Positions 7,868-16,109 of a stretch of DNA of 64,000 bases are shown one piece after another. The DNA is from Fluviicoccus keumensis (GTDB lineage Bacteria > Pseudomonadota > Gammaproteobacteria > Pseudomonadales > Moraxellaceae): positions 1 to 64,000 of the forward strand of contig NZ_SHKX01000001.1 in NCBI RefSeq assembly GCF_004217445.1, given 5' to 3'. Position 1 is the first letter of the stretch. Every line of letters begins with the position of its first letter. The notes under the pieces were generated by a model. It had not been told where the DNA came from. It worked only from the letters and a program-made list of their open reading frames with translations, and ran no database searches. The translations under genes and the position numbers were made by a program.

Positions 7868-10396
7868 ATGCGTATAGTCATGATTGGTCACGGCATGGTC
7901 GGACAACGTTTTCTGGAAACCCTGGCCGCCCGCGCCGGGGACATGGTGCACGTCACCGTCATTGCCGAAGAGGCCCGCCCCGCGTATGACCGGGTGCAAC
8001 TCTCAGCCTTCTTCAACGGCAAGACTGCCGAAGACCTCAGCGTCACCCCGCACGATTTCTTCGACGCCACCGGCTACCAGCTGAAGCTGAACACCCGCGC
8101 CACCGGCATCGACCTGGCGGCCAAGACCGTCAGCACCGCCACCGGCGAAGTGGTGCCCTTCGACAAGCTGGTGCTGGCCACCGGCTCCTATCCCTTCGTG
8201 CCGCCGGTGCCGGGCAACGACCGCGAAGGCTGCCTGGTCTACCGCACCATTGAAGACCTGGAAGCCATCCGCGACGCCGCCGCCAAGTCGAAGGTGGGCG
8301 TGGTGGTCGGCGGCGGCCTGCTGGGGCTGGAAGCCGCCAAGGCGCTGAAGGACCTGGGCCTGCAAACCCATGTCGTCGAATTCGCGCCCCGGCTGATGGC
8401 GGTGCAGATTGATGACGGCGGCGGCCGCCTGCTGCGCCGCAAGATCGAGGCGCTGGGCGTTGGCGTCCACACCGAACGTAATACCAAGGAAATCGTCGAC
8501 GGCGAAACCTGCCGCCACGCCATGAACTTTGCCGACGGCAAGGTGCTGGAAACCGACATGATCCTGTTCTCCGCCGGTATCCGCCCGCGTGACGAACTGG
8601 CCAAGTCCTCCGGCCTGATGGTCGGCCCGCGCGGCGGCATCGCCATCGACAACGTCTGCCGCACCAGCCACGAAGACGTTTACGCCATCGGCGAATGCGC
8701 GCTGTGGGACAACAAGATCTACGGACTGGTAGCGCCCGGCTACAGCATGGCCGATGTCGCCTGCAACCACTTGCTGAATGGCCATCACAAGGAATTCCTC
8801 GGCGCCGACATGAGCACCAAGCTGAAGCTGATGGGCGTCGATGTGGCCTCCATCGGCGACGCGCACGGCAGCACGCCGGGCAGCCTGACCTATGTCTACG
8901 TCGATGACCGCGCCGAAATCTACAAGAAGCTGGTGGTGTCTTCCGACGGCAAGAAGGTGCTGGGCGCGGTGCTGGTCGGCGACGTGGAAAGCTACGGCGA
9001 CCTGCTGCAACTGAAGCTCAACGACATGGAACTGCCGGACAAGCCGGAAGTGCTGATCCTGCCCGCGATGGAAGGCAGCCCGCGCAAAGCCTTCGGCCCG
9101 GACGCGCTGCCGATGAGCGCGGTGATCTGTTCCTGCAACAACGTCACCAAGGGCGATATTTGCAGCGCCATCGACGGCGGCGTGAAAGATCTGCCCGGCC
9201 TGAAGGCGTCCACCAAGCTGGCCACCAGCTGCGGCGGCTGCTCGGCGTTGGCCGGGTCCGTCCTCAAGTGCGAACTGGAAAAGCGCGGCGTCGAAGTGAA
9301 GAAGGACCTGTGCGAACACTTCGCCTTCTCGCGCCAGGAGCTGTTCCACCTGATCAAGGTCGAAGGCATCCGCAGTTTTGACGAATTGGTCAGCAAGCAC
9401 GGCAAGGGTCTGGGTTGCGACATCTGCAAGCCGACGGCGGGCTCCATCTTCGCCTCGCTGTGGAACGAGCACATCCTGAAGAAGCCGCTGGCCGGCCTGC
9501 AGGACACCAATGACTACTTCCTGGCGAACATGCAGAAGGACGGCACTTACTCGATCGTGCCGCGCATTCCCGGCGGCGAGATCACCCCGGACGGCCTGAT
9601 CACCATCGGCGCCATCGCCAAGAAATACAACCTCTACACCAAGATCACCGGCGGCCAGCGCATTGACCTGTTCGGCGCGCGCATGGAGCAACTGCCGGTC
9701 ATCTGGAAGGAACTGGTCGATGCCGGTTTTGAGTCCGGCCACGCCTACGGCAAGTCGGTGCGCACGGTGAAGTCCTGCGTCGGTTCCACCTGGTGCCGTT
9801 ACGGGGTGGGCGACTCGGTCGGCTACGCCATCGACATCGAAAACCGCTATCGCGGCCTGCGCTCGCCGCACAAGCTGAAGTTTGCGGTCAGCGGCTGCAC
9901 CCGCGAATGCGCCGAAGCGCAAAGCAAGGACGTCGGCATCATCGCCACCGAGAAGGGCTGGAACCTGTATGTCTGCGGCAACGGCGGCATGAAGCCCCGT
10001 CACGCCGAACTGCTGGCCAGCGACCTCGACCGCGAGACGCTGATCAAGTACGTCGACCGCTTCCTGATGTTCTACATCCGCACCGCCGACCGCCTGCAAC
10101 GCACCAGCGTCTGGCGCGACAACATGGAAGGCGGCCTGGAATACCTGAAGGCGGTGATCATCGACGACTCGCTGGGCATTGGCGAGGAACTGGAAAAGCA
10201 GATGCAGTACCTGGTCGACACCTTCGAATGCGAATGGAAGGCCGCCATCAACGACCCGGAAACGCTGAAGCGCTTCAAGCCCTTCGTCAACAGCGACGAG
10301 ACCGACAGCAACGTGGTCTTTGTCGATGAACGCGGGCAGATCCGTCCGGCTACCGGCGCGGAGAAGAAGGGCCGGATCGCGGTGGCGGAGGTTTGA
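7868..10396 (+). CDS. nirB: assimilatory nitrite reductase [NAD(P)H], large subunit
   Basis: An 842-residue cytoplasmic enzyme that reduces nitrite to ammonium with NirD. The order is an N-terminal FAD/NAD(P)H reductase (MIGHGMVGQRF at the start, VVVGGGLLGLEAAK near residue 145), BFD-like [2Fe-2S] domains around residues 420-540 (ICSCNNVTKGD, SCGGCSAL, GCDICKPTAGS), a ferredoxin-like half-domain, and the siroheme/[4Fe-4S] domain with SCVGSTWCRYG and SGCTRECAEAQ. Length is normal for NirB. The start is supported by GCAGGAGA seven bases upstream. It is the third gene of the nas/nir operon, but it has its own 146-base upstream gap with RNA structure, suggesting separate control. Confidence 0.97.
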   Translation: MRIVMIGHGMVGQRFLETLAARAGDMVHVTVIAEEARPAYDRVQLSAFFNGKTAEDLSVTPHDFFDATGYQLKLNTRATGIDLAAKTVSTATGEVVPFDKLVLATGSYPFVPPVPGNDREGCLVYRTIEDLEAIRDAAAKSKVGVVVGGGLLGLEAAKALKDLGLQTHVVEFAPRLMAVQIDDGGGRLLRRKIEALGVGVHTERNTKEIVDGETCRHAMNFADGKVLETDMILFSAGIRPRDELAKSSGLMVGPRGGIAIDNVCRTSHEDVYAIGECALWDNKIYGLVAPGYSMADVACNHLLNGHHKEFLGADMSTKLKLMGVDVASIGDAHGSTPGSLTYVYVDDRAEIYKKLVVSSDGKKVLGAVLVGDVESYGDLLQLKLNDMELPDKPEVLILPAMEGSPRKAFGPDALPMSAVICSCNNVTKGDICSAIDGGVKDLPGLKASTKLATSCGGCSALAGSVLKCELEKRGVEVKKDLCEHFAFSRQELFHLIKVEGIRSFDELVSKHGKGLGCDICKPTAGSIFASLWNEHILKKPLAGLQDTNDYFLANMQKDGTYSIVPRIPGGEITPDGLITIGAIAKKYNLYTKITGGQRIDLFGARMEQLPVIWKELVDAGFESGHAYGKSVRTVKSCVGSTWCRYGVGDSVGYAIDIENRYRGLRSPHKLKFAVSGCTRECAEAQSKDVGIIATEKGWNLYVCGNGGMKPRHAELLASDLDRETLIKYVDRFLMFYIRTADRLQRTSVWRDNMEGGLEYLKAVIIDDSLGIGEELEKQMQYLVDTFECEWKAAINDPETLKRFKPFVNSDETDSNVVFVDERGQIRPATGAEKKGRIAVAEV

Positions 10397-10418
10397 GCGT
10401 AACCGAACACGCTTGGCT

Positions 10419-10543
10419 CCCTCTCCCGTTGCGGGAGAGGGCGGGGGAGAGGGGTGCGGCGGTGGCTCTGAGATAACGGTGTGTTTGAGTCACTTTCCGT
10501 ATCCCCCCTCTCCCTAACCCTCTCCCCCCTAGGGGGAGAGGGG
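10419..10543. repeat. GC-rich palindromic repeat pair, copy B
   Basis: Same architecture as the element at 1855-1974: inverted CCCTCTCCC...GGGAGAGGG units flanking an unrelated ~50-base centre. It separates nirB and nirD, which are normally almost contiguous, so it was probably inserted or amplified inside the operon. Confidence 0.8.
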
Positions 10544-10569
10544 ACTACATCATCAAGAGGAAAAACATC

Positions 10570-10896
10570 ATGTCGAGCACTCTCGTCAAAGTCTGCAAGG
10601 TCCACGATATTCCCGTCAATCTCGGCGTCGGCGCGCTGGTGAAGGGCGAGCAGGTGGCGCTGTTCCATCTGCCCACCGGCGAAATCTACGCGCTGGGCAA
10701 TTTCGACCCCTTCTCGGAAGCCAACGTGCTGTCACGCGGGCTGGTGGGCGACCTGCAAGGGCAGAAGGTGGTGGCGTCGCCGATCTACAAACATCACTTC
10801 AACCTGCAAACCGGGGAGTGCCTGGAAGACGCCGGGGTGAAGATTCCGGCGTATGCGGTGGTGGTGCAGGGCGACGAGGTCTATCTCGCGGTTTGA
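10570..10896 (+). CDS. nirD: nitrite reductase (NAD(P)H), small subunit
   Basis: A 108-residue Rieske-like protein of the NirD family: N-terminal VCKVHDIPVNLGVGALVKGEQVALF, then DPFSEANVLSRGLVGDL and a C-terminal SPIYKHHFNLQTGECLED. NirD proteins keep the Rieske fold but lack the cluster ligands, as here (no CxH pair). It partners NirB in nitrite reduction. AAGAGGAA lies upstream of the ATG. It ends the nas/nir operon, separated from nirB by a repeat element. Confidence 0.93.
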   Translation: MSSTLVKVCKVHDIPVNLGVGALVKGEQVALFHLPTGEIYALGNFDPFSEANVLSRGLVGDLQGQKVVASPIYKHHFNLQTGECLEDAGVKIPAYAVVVQGDEVYLAV

Positions 10897-10946
10897 GCGG
10901 GCCATTTTGTCCCGATGACACCTGCTGCGAAATGGTGCAAGACTGG

Positions 10947-10952
10947 TATGAT
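10947..10952 (+). promoter_or_regulatory. possible extended -10 promoter
   Basis: TGGTATGAT is an extended -10 motif 27 bases upstream of the next gene's ATG at 10979. No convincing -35 is present. It suggests the following gene is transcribed independently of nirBD. Confidence 0.35.
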
Positions 10953-10978
10953 CGGCGTCAGTGACCTGGAGCGCCACC

Positions 10979-11998
10979 ATGACCGACGATCAGCCCGAAC
11001 AGCCCGTTTCGCCTGAAATACCGGAAGAAAGTCCCCGACCGACGCTGGCGCGCCGCGCGCTGGAACGCGCCACGGATGTCGCGGTAGCGGTGGCCGGCGT
11101 AGCGGGTGGCGCAGCCAAGACGGCGGTCGATGTCGCGGGCGGCACGGCCCGCGCCGTGGTCGAGGCCGCCGGAGAAGCCACCGCCGTGGTGGTGGAAGTG
11201 GCGGGCGATAGCGCCCGCACCGCGCTGGAACTGACCTCCAGCGGCGCTTCCATGGCCGCCAAGCTGGCCGAGGGCAGCGCCCGCGTTTCCGCGCAGATTG
11301 CCAGCGAAACGGCGCGGCTGGCGGCGCAGATCGCGCAGGAAGCCGCCCTGCAAATGGCCCAGACCTACCTGGGCAAGTCCACCATGACCTTCGCCCTGCC
11401 GGAAAGCCTGATCAACAAGCATCTGCGCGAAATGGCGAAGGAATACGATTTCATCGACTACGTCACCGTCGACTGCGACAAGGACCGCCTGCTGGTGGTG
11501 CTGGACGGGCATCACGAGCGTCTGGTCTATACGGTGACGCTGCAGTTCGACGTGCTGGAATGCAAGGTATCGCACGAGGAGAAATTCCTGCTGTTGCGGC
11601 TGGTGGATGAAAACCTGGATGCGCAGATGCGCGAAGCCAATCCGTTGGCGAACTTCGCGCTGCGGCAGGTGGCCAAGCGCGGTTTCAAGATCGCCAACAA
11701 GATTCCGGTCTATGCGCCCATGGTGCAGATGCTGGACCGCCTGCCTGGCCTCAGTCAGGAAGGGCCGCGCCTGTGGCGGGTGGCGCTGCACGAAAGCCAT
11801 CTGATCGACCTGCTCAACAACCGTTCGTGGATGGTGGACAAGCTGATGAGCCTGAGCGACCTGAGCGTGCTGCCGGGGCTGTCGATTCTGAAGGACAGCC
11901 GGGAAATGCTGATCCGGCTGGTCAACCAGTTTGAAATCCGCTCGATGCGGGTGATGCCGGGGCGGCTGGAAGTGCTGATCGGGATCAATACCGACTGA
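10979..11998 (+). CDS. protein of unknown function with long Ala/Val-rich helical N-terminus
   Basis: A 339-residue protein I do not recognise. Residues 1-25 are acidic and proline-rich. Residues ~25-135 are extremely rich in Ala, Val, Gly and Thr, with quasi-repeats such as AKTAVDVAGGTARAVVEAAG, and should form a long amphipathic helix. From ~140 on it looks globular, with no signal peptide or obvious membrane helix. The helix resembles phasin- or LEA-like surface-binding segments only in composition. ATG 10979 with GGAG upstream is preferred over GTG 10961. It ends 9 bases from the convergent histidine kinase gene. Confidence 0.65.
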   Translation: MTDDQPEQPVSPEIPEESPRPTLARRALERATDVAVAVAGVAGGAAKTAVDVAGGTARAVVEAAGEATAVVVEVAGDSARTALELTSSGASMAAKLAEGSARVSAQIASETARLAAQIAQEAALQMAQTYLGKSTMTFALPESLINKHLREMAKEYDFIDYVTVDCDKDRLLVVLDGHHERLVYTVTLQFDVLECKVSHEEKFLLLRLVDENLDAQMREANPLANFALRQVAKRGFKIANKIPVYAPMVQMLDRLPGLSQEGPRLWRVALHESHLIDLLNNRSWMVDKLMSLSDLSVLPGLSILKDSREMLIRLVNQFEIRSMRVMPGRLEVLIGINTD

Positions 11999-12007
11999 GG
12001 CGGGCGT

Positions 12008-14392
12008 TTACAGCGCCCGCACCGCCGCCAGGATTTCGTCCATCGGGCAGCTTTTCACCAGATACGCCTTCGCGCCCGCCGCCAGCATTTCTTCCGCCAT
12101 CTCGTCACGGGCGTGCATCGACAGGCCGATGATGCGGATCTGCGGCAATTCCGCCGTAATGCGTCGGGTGGCCTCCAGCCCGTTCAGCCGGGGCATCGAC
12201 ACATCCATCAGGGTCACATCCGGCCGTAGCGCCTGCGCCTTTTCCACGGCGTCCAGACCGTCCACGGCTTCTCCGACAATCTCCATGTCCGGTTCCTTTC
12301 CCAGCAACTGCACCAGCCCTTGTCGCAATACCGCATGGTCGTCTACCACCAGCAGCCGGATGCGGTGACGGTTGGCGCGGGCGGGCCGCCCCTTGGGCGA
12401 GGCGGTGGTGTCGGGAGGGAAGACCGCATCGGTGTCGGCGGCGTCTTCGCCCGCCGCCGGCACCTGCAGGGTGATTTCCGCGCCGTGGCCGGGCTGGCTG
12501 TTCACGGTCATGGTACCGTTCAGCAACGCCAGCCGCTCGCGGATATTGAACAGCCCGAAGGTCTGCTGGCGGGTGATGGCGTGACCGGGATCAAAACCGC
12601 ATCCGCTGTCGCTGACAACAATCGTCAGGCCCGCTGCCGATGCAAACAGGCGTAACCGGGCGCATTTGGCCTCGGAATGCTTGACGATATTGAACAGCAA
12701 CTCCCGGACGGCATGAAACAGGGTCAGACTGGTTTCCTCGGTCAACCCCGGCAGCGCGGTATCGCATTCCACGGCCACTGTCAGGTCGTGCTTTTCCTGC
12801 ATCCAGCGCGCCAGCCAGTGCATGCCCGCCGCGAAACCGGCGTCACGGAAAATCGGCGGCGCCAGCTCCATGGTCAGTGCGCGCGCGCCGTCAATGCATT
12901 CGCCGAGAATGGCCATCAACTCGGTCGCCATGTCCTGCACGCCGGGGTCGGGGCTGCGCGCGGCCATCCGCGATACCGTCAGTTTCGCCGCTACCAGCAG
13001 TTGCTGCTGGTTGTCGTGCAGGATGCGGGCAATGCGCCGGCGCTCGCGGTCTTCCGTTTGCACCAGGTCGGCGGCCAGCGACTGGAACTGTCGGTTGCGC
13101 AGCCGCAGCTCGTCGCAGGTGCTGTCCAGCTTGCGGGTGCGTTCGGCCACCCGCTGCTCCAGTTGCCGGTTAAGATCGTGCAGCGCCTGTTCGCCGCGCT
13201 TCAGCGCGGTGATGTCCTGACCCACAGACTGGAAGCCGGTCATCCGGCCCTGTGCATCGAAGAATGCGCGGTTGGTCCAGCGCAGATAGACGGTGGAGCC
13301 ATCGGCGCGGGGATGGGTTTCCTCATGGGTTTCCAAGGGCGAGTCGGGTGTCAGCGCCGCCAGCTTGCCGCGAACCATGGCCTGGTCCGCCGGGGTCAGC
13401 AGGGTGTAGAAGTTCAGCCCGGTCATGTCGGCTTGCGTCAGGCTGAACGCGGAAGCCAGCACCTGGTTCACATAAGTCAGCGTGCCGTCCGGTTCGCCGG
13501 TGGCGATGAACAGCGGCATGTCTTCCGCCAGCCGCCGGTACTGGCGTTCACTGGCCTGCAGCTCCTGCTGCCGCTTGAAGTCGGTGATGTCGGTGATGAT
13601 GACGAAAAAGCCCTGAACCTCGCCGTCCACCCGGTGCGCGATATACTGCGCCCAGACATAGCAGCGCTCTCCATCAGCCTTGGTCAGCAGCCGCTCGAAT
13701 TGCGGGTTTTCACCGCGCAGCACCGCCTCGATATAAGGGCGGTTAAGGCTGAACAGCTCTGGTCCCAGCAGCTCCTCCATGCGGATGCCGCGCATTTGCT
13801 CAGGCGTGCGACCAAACCAGGTGAGGTAGGCGCGGTTGGCGAAGGCGCAGCGCAGGTCGCGGCTCCAGTAGCCCAGCATTGAGGTAACGTTGTCCGCCAC
13901 GGCTTCGGCAAAATGCAGGTTGGCGTCGGCGGCTTCGCGCGCCTGTTTCAGGTCGGTGATATCTACCGTGACGGTGACGCAGGCCGCGTCCGCGAAGGGC
14001 AGGGGGGCGGCGCTGACTTCCACCCAGATGGTGTTTCCATCCTCCTTGACGATACCGATCACTTCCTGGCGGATCGTCGTCTGCTCGCGCATGGCGCGAG
14101 TGGTGGGGAAGCTGGCGGCTTCGTAGGGCTGCCCGTCGGGTTGCAAATAGCGTCGATCCCGGTAACGGCCGTTCAGGATATCGTCGGAAGACAACCCGAG
14201 GATTTGCTCCAGGGCAGGATTCAGGCCCTGCATGCGGCCCCGGGAGTCCATGATGGATACCCCGACCGGCAGCAGCCGGAACAACGTTCGCCAGGTTTCC
14301 TCGCAATTGCCGGGGCGGGCGGGCATTGCGGCGGGACGGTCAGACCCGGAGGCGGTGGCGAGCGTATTATTGTTTTTCATGATCACAGCCAT
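12008..14392 (-). CDS. PAS-domain sensor histidine kinase (NarX-type) with C-terminal receiver
   Basis: About 794 residues. Three tandem PAS/PAC domains occupy roughly residues 30-420. They are followed by a coiled coil, a HisKA_3 dimerisation domain (RRRIARILHDNQQQL, phosphoacceptor His), a HATPase_c domain (VSDSGCGFD, GLFNIRERL) and a C-terminal receiver (LLVVDDHAVLRQG; phosphoacceptor Asp in TLMDVSMP; Lys in YLVKSC). There are no transmembrane helices, so it senses a cytoplasmic signal. The receiver is of the NarL type but has no DNA-binding helix-turn-helix, and no separate regulator is adjacent. The start is uncertain: ATG 14392, ATG 14380 and TTG 14416 are all in frame and none has a good ribosome site. 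Confidence 0.85.
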   Translation of the reverse strand: MAVIMKNNNTLATASGSDRPAAMPARPGNCEETWRTLFRLLPVGVSIMDSRGRMQGLNPALEQILGLSSDDILNGRYRDRRYLQPDGQPYEAASFPTTRAMREQTTIRQEVIGIVKEDGNTIWVEVSAAPLPFADAACVTVTVDITDLKQAREAADANLHFAEAVADNVTSMLGYWSRDLRCAFANRAYLTWFGRTPEQMRGIRMEELLGPELFSLNRPYIEAVLRGENPQFERLLTKADGERCYVWAQYIAHRVDGEVQGFFVIITDITDFKRQQELQASERQYRRLAEDMPLFIATGEPDGTLTYVNQVLASAFSLTQADMTGLNFYTLLTPADQAMVRGKLAALTPDSPLETHEETHPRADGSTVYLRWTNRAFFDAQGRMTGFQSVGQDITALKRGEQALHDLNRQLEQRVAERTRKLDSTCDELRLRNRQFQSLAADLVQTEDRERRRIARILHDNQQQLLVAAKLTVSRMAARSPDPGVQDMATELMAILGECIDGARALTMELAPPIFRDAGFAAGMHWLARWMQEKHDLTVAVECDTALPGLTEETSLTLFHAVRELLFNIVKHSEAKCARLRLFASAAGLTIVVSDSGCGFDPGHAITRQQTFGLFNIRERLALLNGTMTVNSQPGHGAEITLQVPAAGEDAADTDAVFPPDTTASPKGRPARANRHRIRLLVVDDHAVLRQGLVQLLGKEPDMEIVGEAVDGLDAVEKAQALRPDVTLMDVSMPRLNGLEATRRITAELPQIRIIGLSMHARDEMAEEMLAAGAKAYLVKSCPMDEILAAVRAL

Positions 14393-14549
14393 GCAATCTG
14401 TAGGGACATTATGCAACGACTGGGTCGCGGCGGCTACAGGCGGCAGATTAACGTTTCCTTAACGCGGCGGCCCGGCTGTCCCCAAATGATAAAAATCTGA
14501 CCTCAACGCACCTGTTTACCGGACGTTTGTATTGTTACTTTCAATGCGT

Positions 14550-14563
14550 ACATCAGCCAATGT
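14550..14563. promoter_or_regulatory. ACAT-N6-ATGT operator candidate before first PF10118 gene
   Basis: The inverted repeat ACAT-CAGCCA-ATGT lies 17 bases before the ATG at 14581. A matching site (ACATT-N4-AATGT) sits 16 bases before the start of the paralogous gene at 43080. The surrounding leader bases (CAATGTnACAnT) are also conserved, so this is likely the site of the shared AraC-type regulator. Confidence 0.45.
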
Positions 14564-14580
14564 CACATTGAGAGCCAATC

Positions 14581-15510
14581 ATGACCGCAGCCGCCACCGA
14601 ACTTCACAGCAATCCGGCCCCCAAGGCCGCCGCCCGTCAAGCGCTGGGCACGACCGTCAACATTCCCCCGCGTCGTCTGGATTTCGAGTTCAAGGCTGAA
14701 CAGTATTCGCGTTATTTCTACGGCAACGACCCCTTCCTGTCGTCGTTCTGGAACACCTTCTCGTCGCTGCTGCCGCAGGGCGAATTCTTCTTCGTGCAGG
14801 CGGTGCGCCATTACCGCGACAAGATCACCGACCCGACGCTGAAGGCGCAGGTGGCCGGGTTCATCGGTCAGGAAGCCATGCACAGCAAGGAACACGACAC
14901 CTACAACGAAATGATGGTGAAGATGGGCTTCCCCGTCGACAAGCTGGACCGCGATGTCGGCAAGCTGCTGAAGCTGGTGGCGAAAACGCTGCCGAAGAGC
15001 ATGCAACTGGCCGCCACCGTCTGCCTGGAGCACTACACCGCCATCATGGCCGAGCAGCTGCTGCGCAACCAGGCGCACCGCGACATGATGCAGGATTCGC
15101 AGACCCTGAACATGTGGCTGTGGCACGCGCTGGAAGAAAACGAGCACAAGACCGTGGCCTACGATGTCTACGAACAGGAAGTCGGCAGCTATGCGCTGCG
15201 CGTCTTTGCCATGGTCATCACCACCATCGTGCTGTTTGCGGTGATGGCCGCCTTCCAGGCGCGTATGCTGGCGGCGGACGGCCAGTTGTTCAAGTTCCGC
15301 CAGAATATCAAGGGCTTCCGCTTCCTGTTCGGCATCAAGGGCCTGTTCGCCGATCTGGTGCCGCAGTTCTTCGATTTCTTCCGTCCCGGCTTCCACCCCA
15401 GCCAGCACGACACCGTCGCCCTGCTGGAAGAGTGGAAGCAGAAGCTGTTCGCGCCCGATGGCGACCTGTACGCCCAGTTGAAGAACAAGGCGGCTGTTGG
15501 CGTCCACTGA
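14581..15510 (+). CDS. PF10118-type metal-dependent hydrolase
   Basis: A 309-residue protein of the PF10118 metal-dependent hydrolase family. Conserved carboxylate/histidine motifs that could bind metal are EAMHSKEH, LEHYTA and HALEENEHK, arranged much like ferritin-type di-iron helices. One hydrophobic helix (~residues 205-225) suggests membrane association. The substrate is unknown. The paralogue at 42157-43080 shares long identical stretches around all three motifs. An AraC-type DNA-binding protein follows, as at the second locus, so the pair forms a duplicated module. Confidence 0.8.
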   Translation: MTAAATELHSNPAPKAAARQALGTTVNIPPRRLDFEFKAEQYSRYFYGNDPFLSSFWNTFSSLLPQGEFFFVQAVRHYRDKITDPTLKAQVAGFIGQEAMHSKEHDTYNEMMVKMGFPVDKLDRDVGKLLKLVAKTLPKSMQLAATVCLEHYTAIMAEQLLRNQAHRDMMQDSQTLNMWLWHALEENEHKTVAYDVYEQEVGSYALRVFAMVITTIVLFAVMAAFQARMLAADGQLFKFRQNIKGFRFLFGIKGLFADLVPQFFDFFRPGFHPSQHDTVALLEEWKQKLFAPDGDLYAQLKNKAAVGVH

Positions 15511-15689
15511 GTCCGGGCTTTACTTTCGGCAGGCTGCTTCCTCAGCGCCTGCCTTTTTTCTGTCTGGCGGGCCGACTGTCTTTTCTGACTTCCGGCCCCG
15601 TTCCGAATACCAATGCCTGTCCGCCGCCGCTGTGCGATCGTGTCGGCAGTCCAAGCTTGCGCACCGCCCGGCGGTAATCCGAGGTCATC

Positions 15690-16070
15690 ATGCAGGAATC
15701 CCTTCACATCCACGAATCCGCGCCCCGCGAACCGGCGGTCCGCTTTCTGCGCACCGAGTCGATGAAGGCGGTGGTGCAGCGCACGCTGGCCGCCGTGCGC
15801 GAGGCGATGCCGTCGCTGGAACAGATGGCGGAACGCTTCAGCATGTCGTCTCGCACGCTGAAGCGGCGCTTGCAGGGCGAACAGGCCCGTTACAGCGATC
15901 TGGTGGAAAGCGAGTTGCGCCAGCGTGCCGAACGGCTGCTGCGCGAGGAGCGCCTGCCGGTAGCGGAAGTGGCGCACCAGTTGGGCTATCATGACGTCTC
16001 GAACTTCTCGCGGGCTTTCCGGCGCTGGACCGGCCGCACCCCGCGCGAGTTCCGCGAAAGCCGCCGCTGA
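15690..16070 (+). CDS. stand-alone AraC-type DNA-binding domain protein
   Basis: Only 126 residues. Residues ~40-125 are a complete double helix-turn-helix AraC domain (MAERFSMSSRTLKRRLQ; LGYHDVSNFSRAFRRWTGRTP). It closely matches the C-terminus of the 335-residue regulator at 43192-44199 but lacks that protein's ~240-residue sensor domain. CGAGGT supports the ATG at 15690. The 180 bases upstream hold no frame encoding the missing domain, so it is either a functional short regulator or a truncated copy whose sensor was deleted. Confidence 0.75.
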   Translation: MQESLHIHESAPREPAVRFLRTESMKAVVQRTLAAVREAMPSLEQMAERFSMSSRTLKRRLQGEQARYSDLVESELRQRAERLLREERLPVAEVAHQLGYHDVSNFSRAFRRWTGRTPREFRESRR

Positions 16071-16109
16071 CCGCCGGCGGGCACATCAACAACAACAAGG
16101 AACCCCGCC

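Noticed and set aside
8003..10099. Long antisense frame opposite nirB
   Set aside because: Shadow of a fully recognised gene; no motifs, no ribosome site.
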